From positions 1 to 48,963 of the forward strand of contig DEJO01000019.1 of NCBI GenBank assembly GCA_002353555.1: DNA of 48,963 nucleotides. Reading direction: 5' to 3'. Positions within the stretch are counted from its first letter, which is position 1; every line of letters begins with the position of its first letter. Under the pieces are notes generated by a model. It was not told where the DNA came from, did no database searches, and saw only the letters and a program-made list of their open reading frames with translations. The position numbers were made by a program, and so were the translations under genes. This DNA comes from Prevotella sp. UBA2746. GTDB taxonomy: Bacteria; Bacteroidota; Bacteroidia; Bacteroidales; Bacteroidaceae. This document shows, piece by piece, positions 16,729 through 25,981 of this stretch.

Positions 16729-17642
16729 AAGCAATCATCAAGTTGATACGCCCCCAGCAGTGGACGAAGAACGTGTTTGTACTCCTGCCCGTGTTCTTTG
16801 GCGGTGCCCTGCTCAACGGAGAAAAGGTGTCGGCAGCCGTCGTGACGCTCGTTGCCTTCTGCTTTGCTGCATCGTCTGTCTACTGTCTGAACGACATCAT
16901 CGACGTGGAAGACGACCGCCGCCACCCTGCCAAGTGTGGACGACCGATAGCTTCGGGAGCTGTCAGCGTGAGACTGGCTTACGGACTGATGGGGGGACTG
17001 GTGTTGCTCTCCGTGGCAACGATATGGATGGGGGCATGGCTGTTGCCATCCCTGCGTGAAGGGGAAGGCTGGAATAACCCGGCATGGAGTGTCACGGCAG
17101 TCATCCTGTCCTACTGGCTGATGAACATCTGCTACTGCAAGTGGCTGAAACAGCTTGCCGTCATAGACGTCTGCATTGTCGCCATGGGCTTTGTCATGCG
17201 CATCTTTGCAGGAGGTTTTGCCGCAAATGTGGCACTGAGCCGGTGGATAGTGATGATGACCTTCTTGCTGACACTCTTCCTCTCGTTTGCCAAACGGCGC
17301 GACGACGTGCTCCGCATGGAGGCTACGGGCGAGGCTCCGCGTGCCAACACCAGCCGCTACAACCTGACATTCATCAACCAAGCCATCACGATAACTGCAT
17401 CGGTAACGCTTGTTTGCTACATCATGTATACCGTTTCGCCGGAGGTGGTGGCACGGTTCCATACCGACGACCTCTACCTGACGACCGCCTTCGTGCTGCT
17501 CGGCTTGCTGAGATACATCCAGATAGCCGTCGTAGACCAGAAGAGCGGCGACCCGACGAAGGTGGTCCTGCACGACACGTTCACACAACTCATACTCGTG
17601 GCGTGGCTTGCCAGCTTCCTCTTCATCATCTACCTGTCGTAA
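16725..17642 (+). CDS. UbiA-family prenyltransferase, decaprenyl-phosphate phosphoribosyltransferase-like
   Basis: A 305-residue polytopic enzyme. LIRPQQWTKNVFVLLPVFFGG and the first Asp-rich motif NDIIDVEDDRRHPAK (from about residue 55) are typical of DPPR synthases, which move phosphoribose from PRPP to a polyprenyl phosphate. A second motif SFAKRRDDVLRME follows near residue 187. It is next to a HAD-IB phosphatase, which could remove the 5-phosphate to leave polyprenyl-phospho-ribose. UbiA/HAD pairs, sometimes fused, are known from arabinofuranose pathways. No DprE1/DprE2-like epimerase is in the window, so ribose is as likely as arabinose. Confidence 0.82.
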   Translation: MKAIIKLIRPQQWTKNVFVLLPVFFGGALLNGEKVSAAVVTLVAFCFAASSVYCLNDIIDVEDDRRHPAKCGRPIASGAVSVRLAYGLMGGLVLLSVATIWMGAWLLPSLREGEGWNNPAWSVTAVILSYWLMNICYCKWLKQLAVIDVCIVAMGFVMRIFAGGFAANVALSRWIVMMTFLLTLFLSFAKRRDDVLRMEATGEAPRANTSRYNLTFINQAITITASVTLVCYIMYTVSPEVVARFHTDDLYLTTAFVLLGLLRYIQIAVVDQKSGDPTKVVLHDTFTQLILVAWLASFLFIIYLS

Positions 17643-17701
17643 GGACTTCTCTGATACATAGGTATTGGACGGTGAAACCATAGATTAAACATCGCAAAAC
17701 C

Positions 17702-18325
17702 ATGGAAATGAAAAAGAAAGTATATGCTTTTGACTTCGACGGAACGCTGACAACGAAGGACACGTTGCTGGAGTTCATACGCTTTGCATGCGGTGGCAAG
17801 CGGCTGTTCTGGGGCCTGGTACTGTTCTCGCCGCTATTGGTGCTGATGAAGTTGAAGCTCTATCCCAACTGGAAAGCGAAGCAACAGTTCTTTTCCTACT
17901 TCTTCAAAGGCATGGAGATAGACCATTTTGACGCACTCTGCCGAAGGTTTGCTACAGAGTGTGCCGACCTGATGCGCCCTAACGGGAAGGCTGTCATCAA
18001 GAAGGCGCTTGCCGAAGGAGCATCGGTCATCATCGTCAGCGCCAGCATCGACAACTGGGTGCGCCCCTTCTTTGCCGACTACGGCGACAAGGTGGTGGTG
18101 GCATGTACGCGCATCGACGTGCGACATGACCACGTGACGGGCAAGTTCCTGACGAAGAACTGTTACGGCAGGGAGAAGGTGAAGCGCATAGACCGTGCCT
18201 TCCCCCACCGGTCTACCTACGAGCTGATAGCCTTTGGCGACAGTATGGGCGACAAACAGATGATGGACTATGCCGACAAGAGTTATTATAAACCTTTCAG
18301 AACTGTTTCTGTATCATACGTATGA
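17702..18325 (+). CDS. HAD-IB family phosphatase (SerB-like fold)
   Basis: A 207-residue phosphatase. Motif I DFDGTLT is at residues 10-16, motif II lies in VIIVSASID, and motif IV is AFGDSMGDKQMMDYA. The position beside the DPPR-synthase-like gene suggests it dephosphorylates a polyprenyl-phosphoryl-phosphopentose; this is inference. Two ATGs lie close together (17702 and 17708) and either could be used. Its end overlaps the start of the next gene by 4 bases. Confidence 0.82.
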   Translation: MEMKKKVYAFDFDGTLTTKDTLLEFIRFACGGKRLFWGLVLFSPLLVLMKLKLYPNWKAKQQFFSYFFKGMEIDHFDALCRRFATECADLMRPNGKAVIKKALAEGASVIIVSASIDNWVRPFFADYGDKVVVACTRIDVRHDHVTGKFLTKNCYGREKVKRIDRAFPHRSTYELIAFGDSMGDKQMMDYADKSYYKPFRTVSVSYV

Positions 18326-19800
18326 GAATGAGTTGTCAAAAAGGAGAAGGTGGATTGTTGCGAGTGTTTGCCATCCGTAAGGAAGAGCGGTGGATAGCCT
18401 GTGCCGCATTGCTGTTCTTTGTGCTGCTGAATGCACTGATGGTGTGGCGGTATTACGGACAGTTCACCCCCTTGAGCAAGGACTACTGGAACTTGTTCAT
18501 CCTCGGCTTCCGGGTTTCCGGCTTCGACCCCATCACCTATTATGTCGTCTCCGACTGGGAGGCACGCTACAATGTCTACCGCCATCCGCTCCTGGCGTTC
18601 TTCATGTATCCGCTCTACTTGCTGAACCAAGGACTGATGTGGCTGACAGGTATCAACTGTGTGCAGTTTGTCGTGGGCGCACTTCTGGTGTTCTCAGCAT
18701 TCTATTCCTTCATCTTCCTGTACAGGATCTTGCGCGAACTGGTGGAACTGAAGCGTATAGATGCGTGCCTGCTGACGGCGTTCTTCTTCTCTTTTGCCTA
18801 CATCCTCCTCTCGACAATGGTTCCCGACCACTTCGTCGTCTCGATGATGTTGCTGCTGCTGACGCTCTATGTAGCGGGAACAAGCATCAAGGAGCATCGC
18901 GAGATGGGGGTGGTGGAGACCGTCATGCTCTTCGTTGCGACGGCTGGCGTGTCGCTGAACAACGGGTTGAAAATCTTCCTGGCTTCACTGTTCACCAACG
19001 GCAAACGCTTTTTCATGCCCAAGCACCTGCTGCTTGCCGTCATCCTGCCTGCTGCCTTGATGTGGGGCTTCAGCAGATTTGAATACCGGCAGTTCGTATG
19101 GGAGGGCGAACAGGCACGCCACGAGTTGAAGGCCAAGCAACGGAAAGCGTTGGAGACGCGGCAGAAAGCCATGCGAAAGATGCAGGAGAAAGCCAGGGAA
19201 GACACTGCCAAGATACAAAACCAGCCTGTGGAGACGGCAAAGAAGGAGGCTCCGGCACCCCAAAAGCCGAAGTCCAAGGCTCCTGCACAACCGAAGAAGA
19301 AGCGGCAGATACAAGGTACGCCGCTCATGGAGGGCGAGTTCATGCGGTGGACAGACGTGACCACGTCGCGGTGGAGCAGCATCACGGAGAATCTTTTCGG
19401 GGAGTCCGTCCAGCTGCATCCCGACTATCTGTTGCAGGATGTCTTCCGCACACGTCCCATCATCGTGCCCTATAGTAACACCTACCCCTATTTCGTAGAG
19501 GCATTCATCGTGTTCCTCTTCGTCGCAGGACTCTGGTTAGGGTGCCGTCAACGGTTCCTGTGGATGGTCTTCTCGTGGTTCCTGCTCGACATGGGGCTGC
19601 ATGTCGGCTTAGGATTCGGGATCAACGAAGTCTACATCATGTCTGCCCACTGGATGTTCATCATCCCGATAGCGATAGGCTTCCTGGTGAACCGGCTGCA
19701 CCACAGCATGCTTCCCTACATGAGAGGACTGCTCCTGGTGCTGACACTATACTTGCTCATGTATAACGGATGGCTGATAGGAAAGTTTTTGTGGGTATGA
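18322..19800 (+). CDS. Polytopic membrane protein, GT-C-like (tandem paralogue 1)
   Basis: A 492-residue multi-spanning protein I do not recognise with certainty (it resembles DUF6080-type Bacteroidetes proteins). After the first membrane segment comes an external loop with SGFDPITYYVVSDWEARYNV and then YRHPLLAFF, an acidic-loop-then-HPL layout seen in GT-C glycosyltransferases that use polyprenyl-phosphate sugars. A charged, Lys/Ala/Pro-rich insert (about residues 260-335) has coiled-coil character. The C-terminal part is again hydrophobic. The paralogue at 19848-21269 keeps the same plan. Position after the UbiA/HAD pair suggests use of a polyprenyl-phospho-pentose donor. Function is inferred only. 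Confidence 0.6.
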   Translation: MRMSCQKGEGGLLRVFAIRKEERWIACAALLFFVLLNALMVWRYYGQFTPLSKDYWNLFILGFRVSGFDPITYYVVSDWEARYNVYRHPLLAFFMYPLYLLNQGLMWLTGINCVQFVVGALLVFSAFYSFIFLYRILRELVELKRIDACLLTAFFFSFAYILLSTMVPDHFVVSMMLLLLTLYVAGTSIKEHREMGVVETVMLFVATAGVSLNNGLKIFLASLFTNGKRFFMPKHLLLAVILPAALMWGFSRFEYRQFVWEGEQARHELKAKQRKALETRQKAMRKMQEKAREDTAKIQNQPVETAKKEAPAPQKPKSKAPAQPKKKRQIQGTPLMEGEFMRWTDVTTSRWSSITENLFGESVQLHPDYLLQDVFRTRPIIVPYSNTYPYFVEAFIVFLFVAGLWLGCRQRFLWMVFSWFLLDMGLHVGLGFGINEVYIMSAHWMFIIPIAIGFLVNRLHHSMLPYMRGLLLVLTLYLLMYNGWLIGKFLWV

Positions 19801-19847
19801 ATGCCGTCTGAAATGAAGGAAAAGACCATCAGCATATTATAGAAGAA

Positions 19848-21269
19848 ATGCAAATATTCAAAACATTAATCGTAAAGAGAGAGGAGTTTCTTCCAGCGTC
19901 AATAGTGACTCTTGCATTTACCATCTTGCATATAGTGATTGACACTCACTATTTCAAAGCTATTGCCTTTCGACTACACGGATGTGGCAACGACTTTATC
20001 AACGCCATGTCAGTGTCTGGATTTGATGCTTACACTTATTCTATCATTACAGGGTGGGACATCCCGTATGACATCTTTCGCCACCCTGTCATCAACATCA
20101 TATTACTGCCTTTCTTCCTGCTCAACAAAGCATTGATAGCAATGACTGGTATCAATTGCGCGCAGTTTATCATTTCTACATGGCTACTGCTTGGAGTGTT
20201 CTATTCTTTTGTCTTCTTGTATCGAATACTCCGCACAGTTGTTGGCGTAAGCCATATTGATTCCATCCTGCTTTCCGTCATGTTTTTTAGTTTTGCATAC
20301 ATTATGCTTTCAATGGTCATGCCCGATCATTTCGGACTTACCATGCCCTTACTGCTATGGCTTTTGTATGTATCGGGAGTATTGCTCAAGGAGAAGCAAA
20401 AAATGACAATGCCTTTGACGTGGCTCTTTTTCATCCCCATAGCAGGTATTACGCTGAGTAATGGCATCAAAGTGTTCATTGCTTCATGGTTTGTCAATGG
20501 TAAACGATTCTTTCACATTCGCTATCTGCTGGGGGCGGTTATATTGCCGGCAGCTCTTCTCTGGGGTATTGCCATGTTAGGAAATGGCATCAGGGATGAC
20601 TGGAACAAAACCGTCTATAACAAGAGCGATCAGATTTTAAGACAACAATTATACCGGCAAATAGCAGATACGGCAAGTTCGAAGGACAAAGAGTCTGTAG
20701 ACAAACTGTTCAAGGAGGAAATCAGGAAAAGAATCAGGGCAAGGTATCGGCTCCATCACCAATATGATCACGTCGTAAAAAAGAAAAAAGAGACTATAAG
20801 CGATACGAAATTCTTGAACTGGACGGACTTGTCAACGCCACGTTGGGCGTCTATTGTGGAAAACTTTTGGGGTGAATCCTTACAACTCCATAAGGACTAT
20901 TTGCTGCATGACATACAGAAAGACCGCCCTTTGATTGTTCACTACAAGCATATAGGTAATTATATCGTGCTGTTATGGCTTGCCTTGTTGTTCCTTGGCG
21001 GTGTCTGGTGTGGCAGGCGCAGCAAGTTCTTGTGGATGTGCTTAGCAGGAATGGCGTTCGACTGCTTCTTGCATCTCGGCATAGGCTTTGCTTTAGACGA
21101 GGTATATATTATGGCGGCTCATTGGGCATTTTGCATTCCCATTGCCATTGCCTTTTTGCTGAAAGCCAAACAACAATGGCTTCGGATGGTCACCATAGCT
21201 TCTGTGGTTGTACTATCTATATACTTATACGTGTATAACGGACTCCTATTGCTATCTTATATCAGTTGA
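19848..21269 (+). CDS. Polytopic membrane protein, GT-C-like (tandem paralogue 2)
   Basis: A 473-residue paralogue of the preceding gene. Matching landmarks are SGFDAYTYSIITGWDIPYDI then FRHPVINII, TGINCAQF, MVMPDHFGL, LSNGIKVFIASWFVNGKRFF, LSTPRWASIVENFWGESLQL and EVYIMAAHWAFCIPIAIAF. The middle charged insert is shorter and differs in sequence. The DNA is visibly more AT-rich than in the first paralogue, so the copy was probably acquired separately and not duplicated in place recently. A GT2 gene follows after 19 bases. It likely transfers a second lipid-linked sugar. Confidence 0.6.
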   Translation: MQIFKTLIVKREEFLPASIVTLAFTILHIVIDTHYFKAIAFRLHGCGNDFINAMSVSGFDAYTYSIITGWDIPYDIFRHPVINIILLPFFLLNKALIAMTGINCAQFIISTWLLLGVFYSFVFLYRILRTVVGVSHIDSILLSVMFFSFAYIMLSMVMPDHFGLTMPLLLWLLYVSGVLLKEKQKMTMPLTWLFFIPIAGITLSNGIKVFIASWFVNGKRFFHIRYLLGAVILPAALLWGIAMLGNGIRDDWNKTVYNKSDQILRQQLYRQIADTASSKDKESVDKLFKEEIRKRIRARYRLHHQYDHVVKKKKETISDTKFLNWTDLSTPRWASIVENFWGESLQLHKDYLLHDIQKDRPLIVHYKHIGNYIVLLWLALLFLGGVWCGRRSKFLWMCLAGMAFDCFLHLGIGFALDEVYIMAAHWAFCIPIAIAFLLKAKQQWLRMVTIASVVVLSIYLYVYNGLLLLSYIS

Positions 21270-21288
21270 AAACTAAAAGAAATACTAT

Positions 21289-22269
21289 ATGTCAGAGAAA
21301 AAAGTATCTATCGTGATGTGCACCTTTAATGGTATGCCATATTTGAAGGAGCAGCTTCAGACTGTTGTCATGCAAACCTATCCATCCATAGAAGTTATCA
21401 TACAAGATGATGGTTCTACTGACGGAACATTAGATACCATTAAAACGTTTCAGAAAAAATACTCCTTCATAAAACTATATCACAATGATGGAGAACACGG
21501 AGTGAACGGAAACTTTTTCAGTGCCATGTTCCGTGCAACGGGTGACTATATTGCCATTTGTGACCAAGACGATATCTGGGAACTGAATAAAATAGAAAAG
21601 ATGATGAACACGATAGGGGGTCAGCTGCTATGTTCATGTCGCACCCAGCCTTTTTCCGAAGATGGCTCACCAGTGGGATATGACAGCCGTGTGCCAAACT
21701 ATAGGCTGCCTCGATTGCTCTATGCTTCAGTTCTTGGACATTCCATGCTCTTCAGAAGAAGTCTTCTCAACATGTTACCAGACCTAAGTAACGGATATTA
21801 TGGAACTATTTATGACGTCATTTTAGGTACTACTGCTGCTGCTTGCGGGAAAATAGAAGTGTGCAATGAGATTTTAGTTCACCAACGGCGCCATGCTAAT
21901 GCTACCACAGTTTCAAAATACGACCACGAAAAGCGCCGGACACCATCCATGAACAACGGATTATACATTTTGATGTGGTCTTTATTGAATTACCGTCGCG
22001 TTCGTCCACATATTCGTGACGTTTTCAAAAACCGTCTGTCCTTGTTGGAAAACATCAAAGGAGCTCATTCGGAAGAATATAAGGATGCCGTTCAAATATG
22101 TCAGCTGGAAGGTGTTGCCGGCATCGCTAACATGATGAAGCTGTCTTTACTTTTCATCAAGAATCGCCATTATCTTTTTTACACAGAGGGAAGAGGTATT
22201 GTAAACTATATGCGGGCAATGCTTTTCCCCATTATGCAAGCATATAACTATCGTCACTTGCTTCCTTGA
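21289..22269 (+). CDS. Family 2 glycosyltransferase
   Basis: A 326-residue GT-A-fold enzyme that adds a sugar from a nucleotide donor, probably during assembly of the surface glycan. Motifs: VSIVMCTFNGMPYLKEQL at the N-terminus, IQDDGSTDGT near residues 40-48 and CDQDDIW near 93-99. There is no transmembrane anchor, so it is cytosolic or peripheral. It is most like rhamnosyltransferase-type GT2s. It is the last gene of the plus operon and its base composition is AT-rich, like its neighbours on both sides. The stop is followed by about 130 bases before the convergent GT. Confidence 0.85.
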   Translation: MSEKKVSIVMCTFNGMPYLKEQLQTVVMQTYPSIEVIIQDDGSTDGTLDTIKTFQKKYSFIKLYHNDGEHGVNGNFFSAMFRATGDYIAICDQDDIWELNKIEKMMNTIGGQLLCSCRTQPFSEDGSPVGYDSRVPNYRLPRLLYASVLGHSMLFRRSLLNMLPDLSNGYYGTIYDVILGTTAAACGKIEVCNEILVHQRRHANATTVSKYDHEKRRTPSMNNGLYILMWSLLNYRRVRPHIRDVFKNRLSLLENIKGAHSEEYKDAVQICQLEGVAGIANMMKLSLLFIKNRHYLFYTEGRGIVNYMRAMLFPIMQAYNYRHLLP

Positions 22270-22398
22270 AAGATGAAAGGCTGTGAACGGTAAGTACAGC
22301 ATTCTTCTGTGCAGTGGATGTATATATCGAGCAAAAATACACCGATGAGGGTTCCCCTACAGGGAGTGGCGATGGAAGGACTGATTCCGAACTGGCGT

Positions 22399-23430
22399 TT
22401 AGTTGTATCCTACTCTCCCGATTATTTTATTTAGCCTAAATGTCAACCCCTCGCCAATTCTTTTAAAATTACCATATCTCAGGTTGTAAACCAACTCCTC
22501 AAGACTTCTGCCTATCTTGATCCAGGAATACTTTCCCCAACCCATGATGCGATAAACTTTGTCTTTATACTCCATGTTTTCAATGACATATTTCGGATGA
22601 CGAAGCGGAAACTGTAAATCATAGCTTTTCATTGAAAGCAACTTCCGCATTCTTTTGGGAATGGTTTTCAACTCTCCGCTAAAATGAGCTGCATCTTCTG
22701 ATATACCACTGTTGCAGATCATGTTGCAAGCAGGGAAAATCGACATGCGGGAATTGAGTACATTACTTGACCAAAATACCGTTTCATAAATGGGGATTCC
22801 TCTTTCCTTGTGCTTTCTGATGGCATGAATGAAATATGGTCTATAGCCACGCTCTTTTGCTAACCTTTCCAGTTGTCGCATGTTATACGGGTCGTCAACG
22901 ACTGGATAGTTTTCTTCCCATTGTGAAACAACACGTCTCCATGATGCCCATCCCCAAATGCTAAATACCGAAGAAAAGAAATAATCATAAGGACAATCCT
23001 TTGTTTTCTCTTCATGATTAAACCCGGAGATCATGGCAATGCGCTCGTCATGCTCATAGCGGTCAAGCATTTCCTTGCAAAAAGGGATGAACGTCAAGGA
23101 AGGTGTACTGTCATCTTCAAGGTACACGCATTTGTCGTAGAGAGAAAAGCCCCATTTTTGCGCCTTAAAGTTAGATACCCACGGACCGGAGTTTTCTTCT
23201 TGGTAATTACGCCATACTTCACACTCCCAGTCAATGTTCTCGTCACTTACTATTTTCCGGCATTCATCAATACCTTTTATATCTTGCTCCCCTCGTGAAC
23301 CATCTTGATAAAGATACAAATGAGTTGGTCTACATTGCCTGATAACGTCGAATGTTCTCTTCAATGTAGTACTGCGGGTAAAAAACAAAAGTATCACCGC
23401 AACATCAACTTTAGCTGGCTGTTTTGTCAT
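22399..23430 (-). CDS. Glycosyltransferase-like protein (GT-A fold)
   Basis: A 343-residue protein with KVDVAVILLFFTRSTTLKRT at the N-terminus, YLYQDGSRG, and VYLEDDSTPS as a likely DxD-type metal/sugar-nucleotide site near residue 115. The rest includes SIWGWASWRRVV, a motif I recall from glycosyltransferases sometimes annotated as hemolysin HlpA-like. It is the last gene of the minus operon, 49 bases after the acyltransferase. It is AT-rich. The transferred sugar is unknown. Confidence 0.68.
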   Translation of the reverse strand: MTKQPAKVDVAVILLFFTRSTTLKRTFDVIRQCRPTHLYLYQDGSRGEQDIKGIDECRKIVSDENIDWECEVWRNYQEENSGPWVSNFKAQKWGFSLYDKCVYLEDDSTPSLTFIPFCKEMLDRYEHDERIAMISGFNHEEKTKDCPYDYFFSSVFSIWGWASWRRVVSQWEENYPVVDDPYNMRQLERLAKERGYRPYFIHAIRKHKERGIPIYETVFWSSNVLNSRMSIFPACNMICNSGISEDAAHFSGELKTIPKRMRKLLSMKSYDLQFPLRHPKYVIENMEYKDKVYRIMGWGKYSWIKIGRSLEELVYNLRYGNFKRIGEGLTFRLNKIIGRVGYN

Positions 23431-23479
23431 AAGTCTACTATTTTTTTAAAACGGTTTCATCTATCATGCAAAGCCTGCC

Positions 23480-24532
23480 CTATAAGGGTGCTTGGTCTTT
23501 ATTCTTTTTATTACTGAGACGGATGCTTTTCAACTGTTGCCACAGCAAGAGGCGTATCTTGTCCATGAGGATGGAGGAGAAAAAGACGACTATTATCAAC
23601 AGACTGACATTGAAAAGGAAGGTGAGTAGAGTCTCCCCATAAAACCATTGCCTCACAGCCCCGTCATAATACCGCGCAAGGAAACTGCTGCTGTGGGTGA
23701 GATATACCGACAACACAGATATGCCTAACCAGTTGACGAAACGGCTGTGAAAGGATAATTTACTAAAGAAGAGCAGCAGATACATGGCTCCGACAACGAC
23801 GACAGGGCTGTTGTAGAAATACAGTAATCCGCCAAGGTTATAGTGTCGCATCACAAACACAACAATAGTGAGGAAGGCTGCAACGGTCAGATAGAGCAGC
23901 AGGTCTACCTTCCAATGGAACCTTGTGAACCAAGGCTGGTGTATGTGCATGTAACGCGCTAACAGATAAAGACACATAAACCAGGGAAGAGAATAACCAG
24001 AGAGTATCCATGCTGAAGACTGGAATAGCCAACCGAAGAGGAACATAAAGGCAAAAACACCTGTCAGTACCAGTTCCTGCTGCTGCCTGGTTGCATTTTC
24101 AGCAAAGCTGTTCAATACAGGAGCAAAGAGATATAAGGCAATATAGGTCTTCACAAACCAATAGTCGCCTTCATTCAGCATCAATACCGTGAGTAATGCG
24201 CGTTGAGGCATCTGACCACTGATAAGAAAAGCGATTCCAAGACACACCAGACCAAAGAATATCACCTGGAACAGCATTTCTGACAGGCGAGATAAACGGG
24301 GACGAATACCATACCAGCCGGAAAGCATGACGAAGACGTCAACGCCTACGATCGTAAAGCCCTCACTCATAAACTGGAGGAAGGCAGAAGTCGGCTCTGC
24401 CGCTATTGCCGCGGCATCAGGCTTTGGCAGTGCCCTGAAATTGGCATGAACAACCATGATGAGCAGCATGGCTACCACCCTGAGCAACTCCATGTTGCTG
24501 TCTCTGACCTTCTTTGTTGCTGACAGACTCAT
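23480..24532 (-). CDS. Acyltransferase-3-family membrane protein
   Basis: A 350-residue polytopic protein. NMELLRVVAMLLIMVVHANF contains the His of the family, and GVDVFVMLSGWYGI the second motif; about ten hydrophobic segments follow. It probably adds an acyl group to the glycan at the inner membrane. Its ATG overlaps the stop of the flippase gene by 4 bases (24529-24532), showing coupling with it. Substrate unknown. Confidence 0.82.
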   Translation of the reverse strand: MSLSATKKVRDSNMELLRVVAMLLIMVVHANFRALPKPDAAAIAAEPTSAFLQFMSEGFTIVGVDVFVMLSGWYGIRPRLSRLSEMLFQVIFFGLVCLGIAFLISGQMPQRALLTVLMLNEGDYWFVKTYIALYLFAPVLNSFAENATRQQQELVLTGVFAFMFLFGWLFQSSAWILSGYSLPWFMCLYLLARYMHIHQPWFTRFHWKVDLLLYLTVAAFLTIVVFVMRHYNLGGLLYFYNSPVVVVGAMYLLLFFSKLSFHSRFVNWLGISVLSVYLTHSSSFLARYYDGAVRQWFYGETLLTFLFNVSLLIIVVFFSSILMDKIRLLLWQQLKSIRLSNKKNKDQAPL

Positions 24533-25977
24533 GTTATCTCCTTTTTAACCATAAACAAGACAGCTTCCTTAAAGATAGTGGAATGTAACAACCATAAGGA
24601 AATGCAATAAATAGCAACCGAAACCGAGACCTTGGCTACTAACGAGAAGTATAGATTACTGATACCATAAGTTGCCAGATAAGCAATGCCCACGCTACCT
24701 ATTGCCAACAGCATATAGGGAGTGACATCTTTCAGAGCCTCAACAACACTCAAATGGATTTCTTTTCTGGCAAGAAAGAACCAAGGAACTACCCAAAGGA
24801 TGTTCACTGCCACAAACCCCACGACCATGAACCGTATGCCGAAAGGAACTGCCAACCCCACGACAACGAGCTGGGCTATACATTGCGCCAGCATACACCA
24901 CATGTATGAAGACGAGTGTCCACGACTAATCAGGAGGTTGGAGAACAGGTAACTTACAGGCATAACGGCACCTGCCACACACAGCAGGCGCAGCATGTGA
25001 GCACTGTTCAGCCACTTCTCGGTAATGAGAATGACAATAAACTCATGGCTCACAAGCGAAAGTGTCAGCATGGCAGGAAACGAGACGAAGGCCGTAAAGC
25101 GAAGAAGCTTGCGGAAAATCTGTTTCTGCCGGGGTATATCGTCCTGCACTTTGGTAAGGACAGGCTGTGCTATGCCATAGAGCATACTGGTAATAAAGGA
25201 ATGACCCATGGTATTCCACTTGTTTGCCTGCGTAAAGTCGCCCACCTCCTCACGAGTGTAGAAACGTCCTAACAATACCGAGAAGTAATTGGCATTGACA
25301 GCAGTAAGGATATTCGTAGCTATCAGCCTGCTGCTGAAACCCAGTATCTCACGGATAGGACGCAAGTCTATCTGCAATGACGGTCTCCATCCGGAGAAAT
25401 AATAATTGAGGACGCTTACACTCAGCGTAAATACAATGTTCTGAGTGGCGATGCCCCAGTAGGCAAACCCGTTCATTGCCATGACGATGCCCACAACGCC
25501 TGACAGGAACACTGAAACAATACTGATGATACTGCTCTGCCGCACCATCATGTTGCGAAAGATGTATGCCCTGGGAGCGATGCTGAGGCTTACCAATAGG
25601 AAACTGAGAAACGAATAGCGTGCCAACGGTGCCAGCTCAGGAATGCCATAGAACCGCGCTATCAACGGAGCTGTAAAGAAAAACAAAGCATAGAAGAAAA
25701 TACTGGTAAGCAAGGAAGCCCAGAAAACGGCATTGTAGTCGCGCTGCGTTACTTCCTTCTTGCGGTTCAAAGCCGAAATGAAACCGCCTTCCTGCATGCA
25801 GGCTGCTATGGCTGAGAAGATGGCAAGCATGCCTATCATGCCATAGTCGGCCTGTGAGAGCTTCCGGGCAAGGATAATGCCAAACACCAAGGTGAGCAAC
25901 TGCTGAATACCGTTGCTCATACCGCCCCAAAGCAGTCCCTTTGCCGTTTTCTCTTTCAGTGTATTCTGTTCGCCCAT
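24529..25977 (-). CDS. Polysaccharide flippase (Wzx-like, MOP superfamily)
   Basis: A 482-residue membrane protein with about 12-14 hydrophobic segments. It opens with KTAKGLLWGGMSNGIQQLLT and LARKLSQADYGMIGMLAIF, typical of lipopolysaccharide/teichuronic acid flippases that move undecaprenyl-linked repeat units across the inner membrane. It lies 4 bases after the CDP-glycerol-transferase-like gene and overlaps the acyltransferase. It makes this locus a Wzx-type export system, but no clear Wzy polymerase is visible in the window; one of the polytopic proteins could fill that role. Confidence 0.88.
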   Translation of the reverse strand: MGEQNTLKEKTAKGLLWGGMSNGIQQLLTLVFGIILARKLSQADYGMIGMLAIFSAIAACMQEGGFISALNRKKEVTQRDYNAVFWASLLTSIFFYALFFFTAPLIARFYGIPELAPLARYSFLSFLLVSLSIAPRAYIFRNMMVRQSSIISIVSVFLSGVVGIVMAMNGFAYWGIATQNIVFTLSVSVLNYYFSGWRPSLQIDLRPIREILGFSSRLIATNILTAVNANYFSVLLGRFYTREEVGDFTQANKWNTMGHSFITSMLYGIAQPVLTKVQDDIPRQKQIFRKLLRFTAFVSFPAMLTLSLVSHEFIVILITEKWLNSAHMLRLLCVAGAVMPVSYLFSNLLISRGHSSSYMWCMLAQCIAQLVVVGLAVPFGIRFMVVGFVAVNILWVVPWFFLARKEIHLSVVEALKDVTPYMLLAIGSVGIAYLATYGISNLYFSLVAKVSVSVAIYCISLWLLHSTIFKEAVLFMVKKEIT

Positions 25978-25981
25978 GTTT

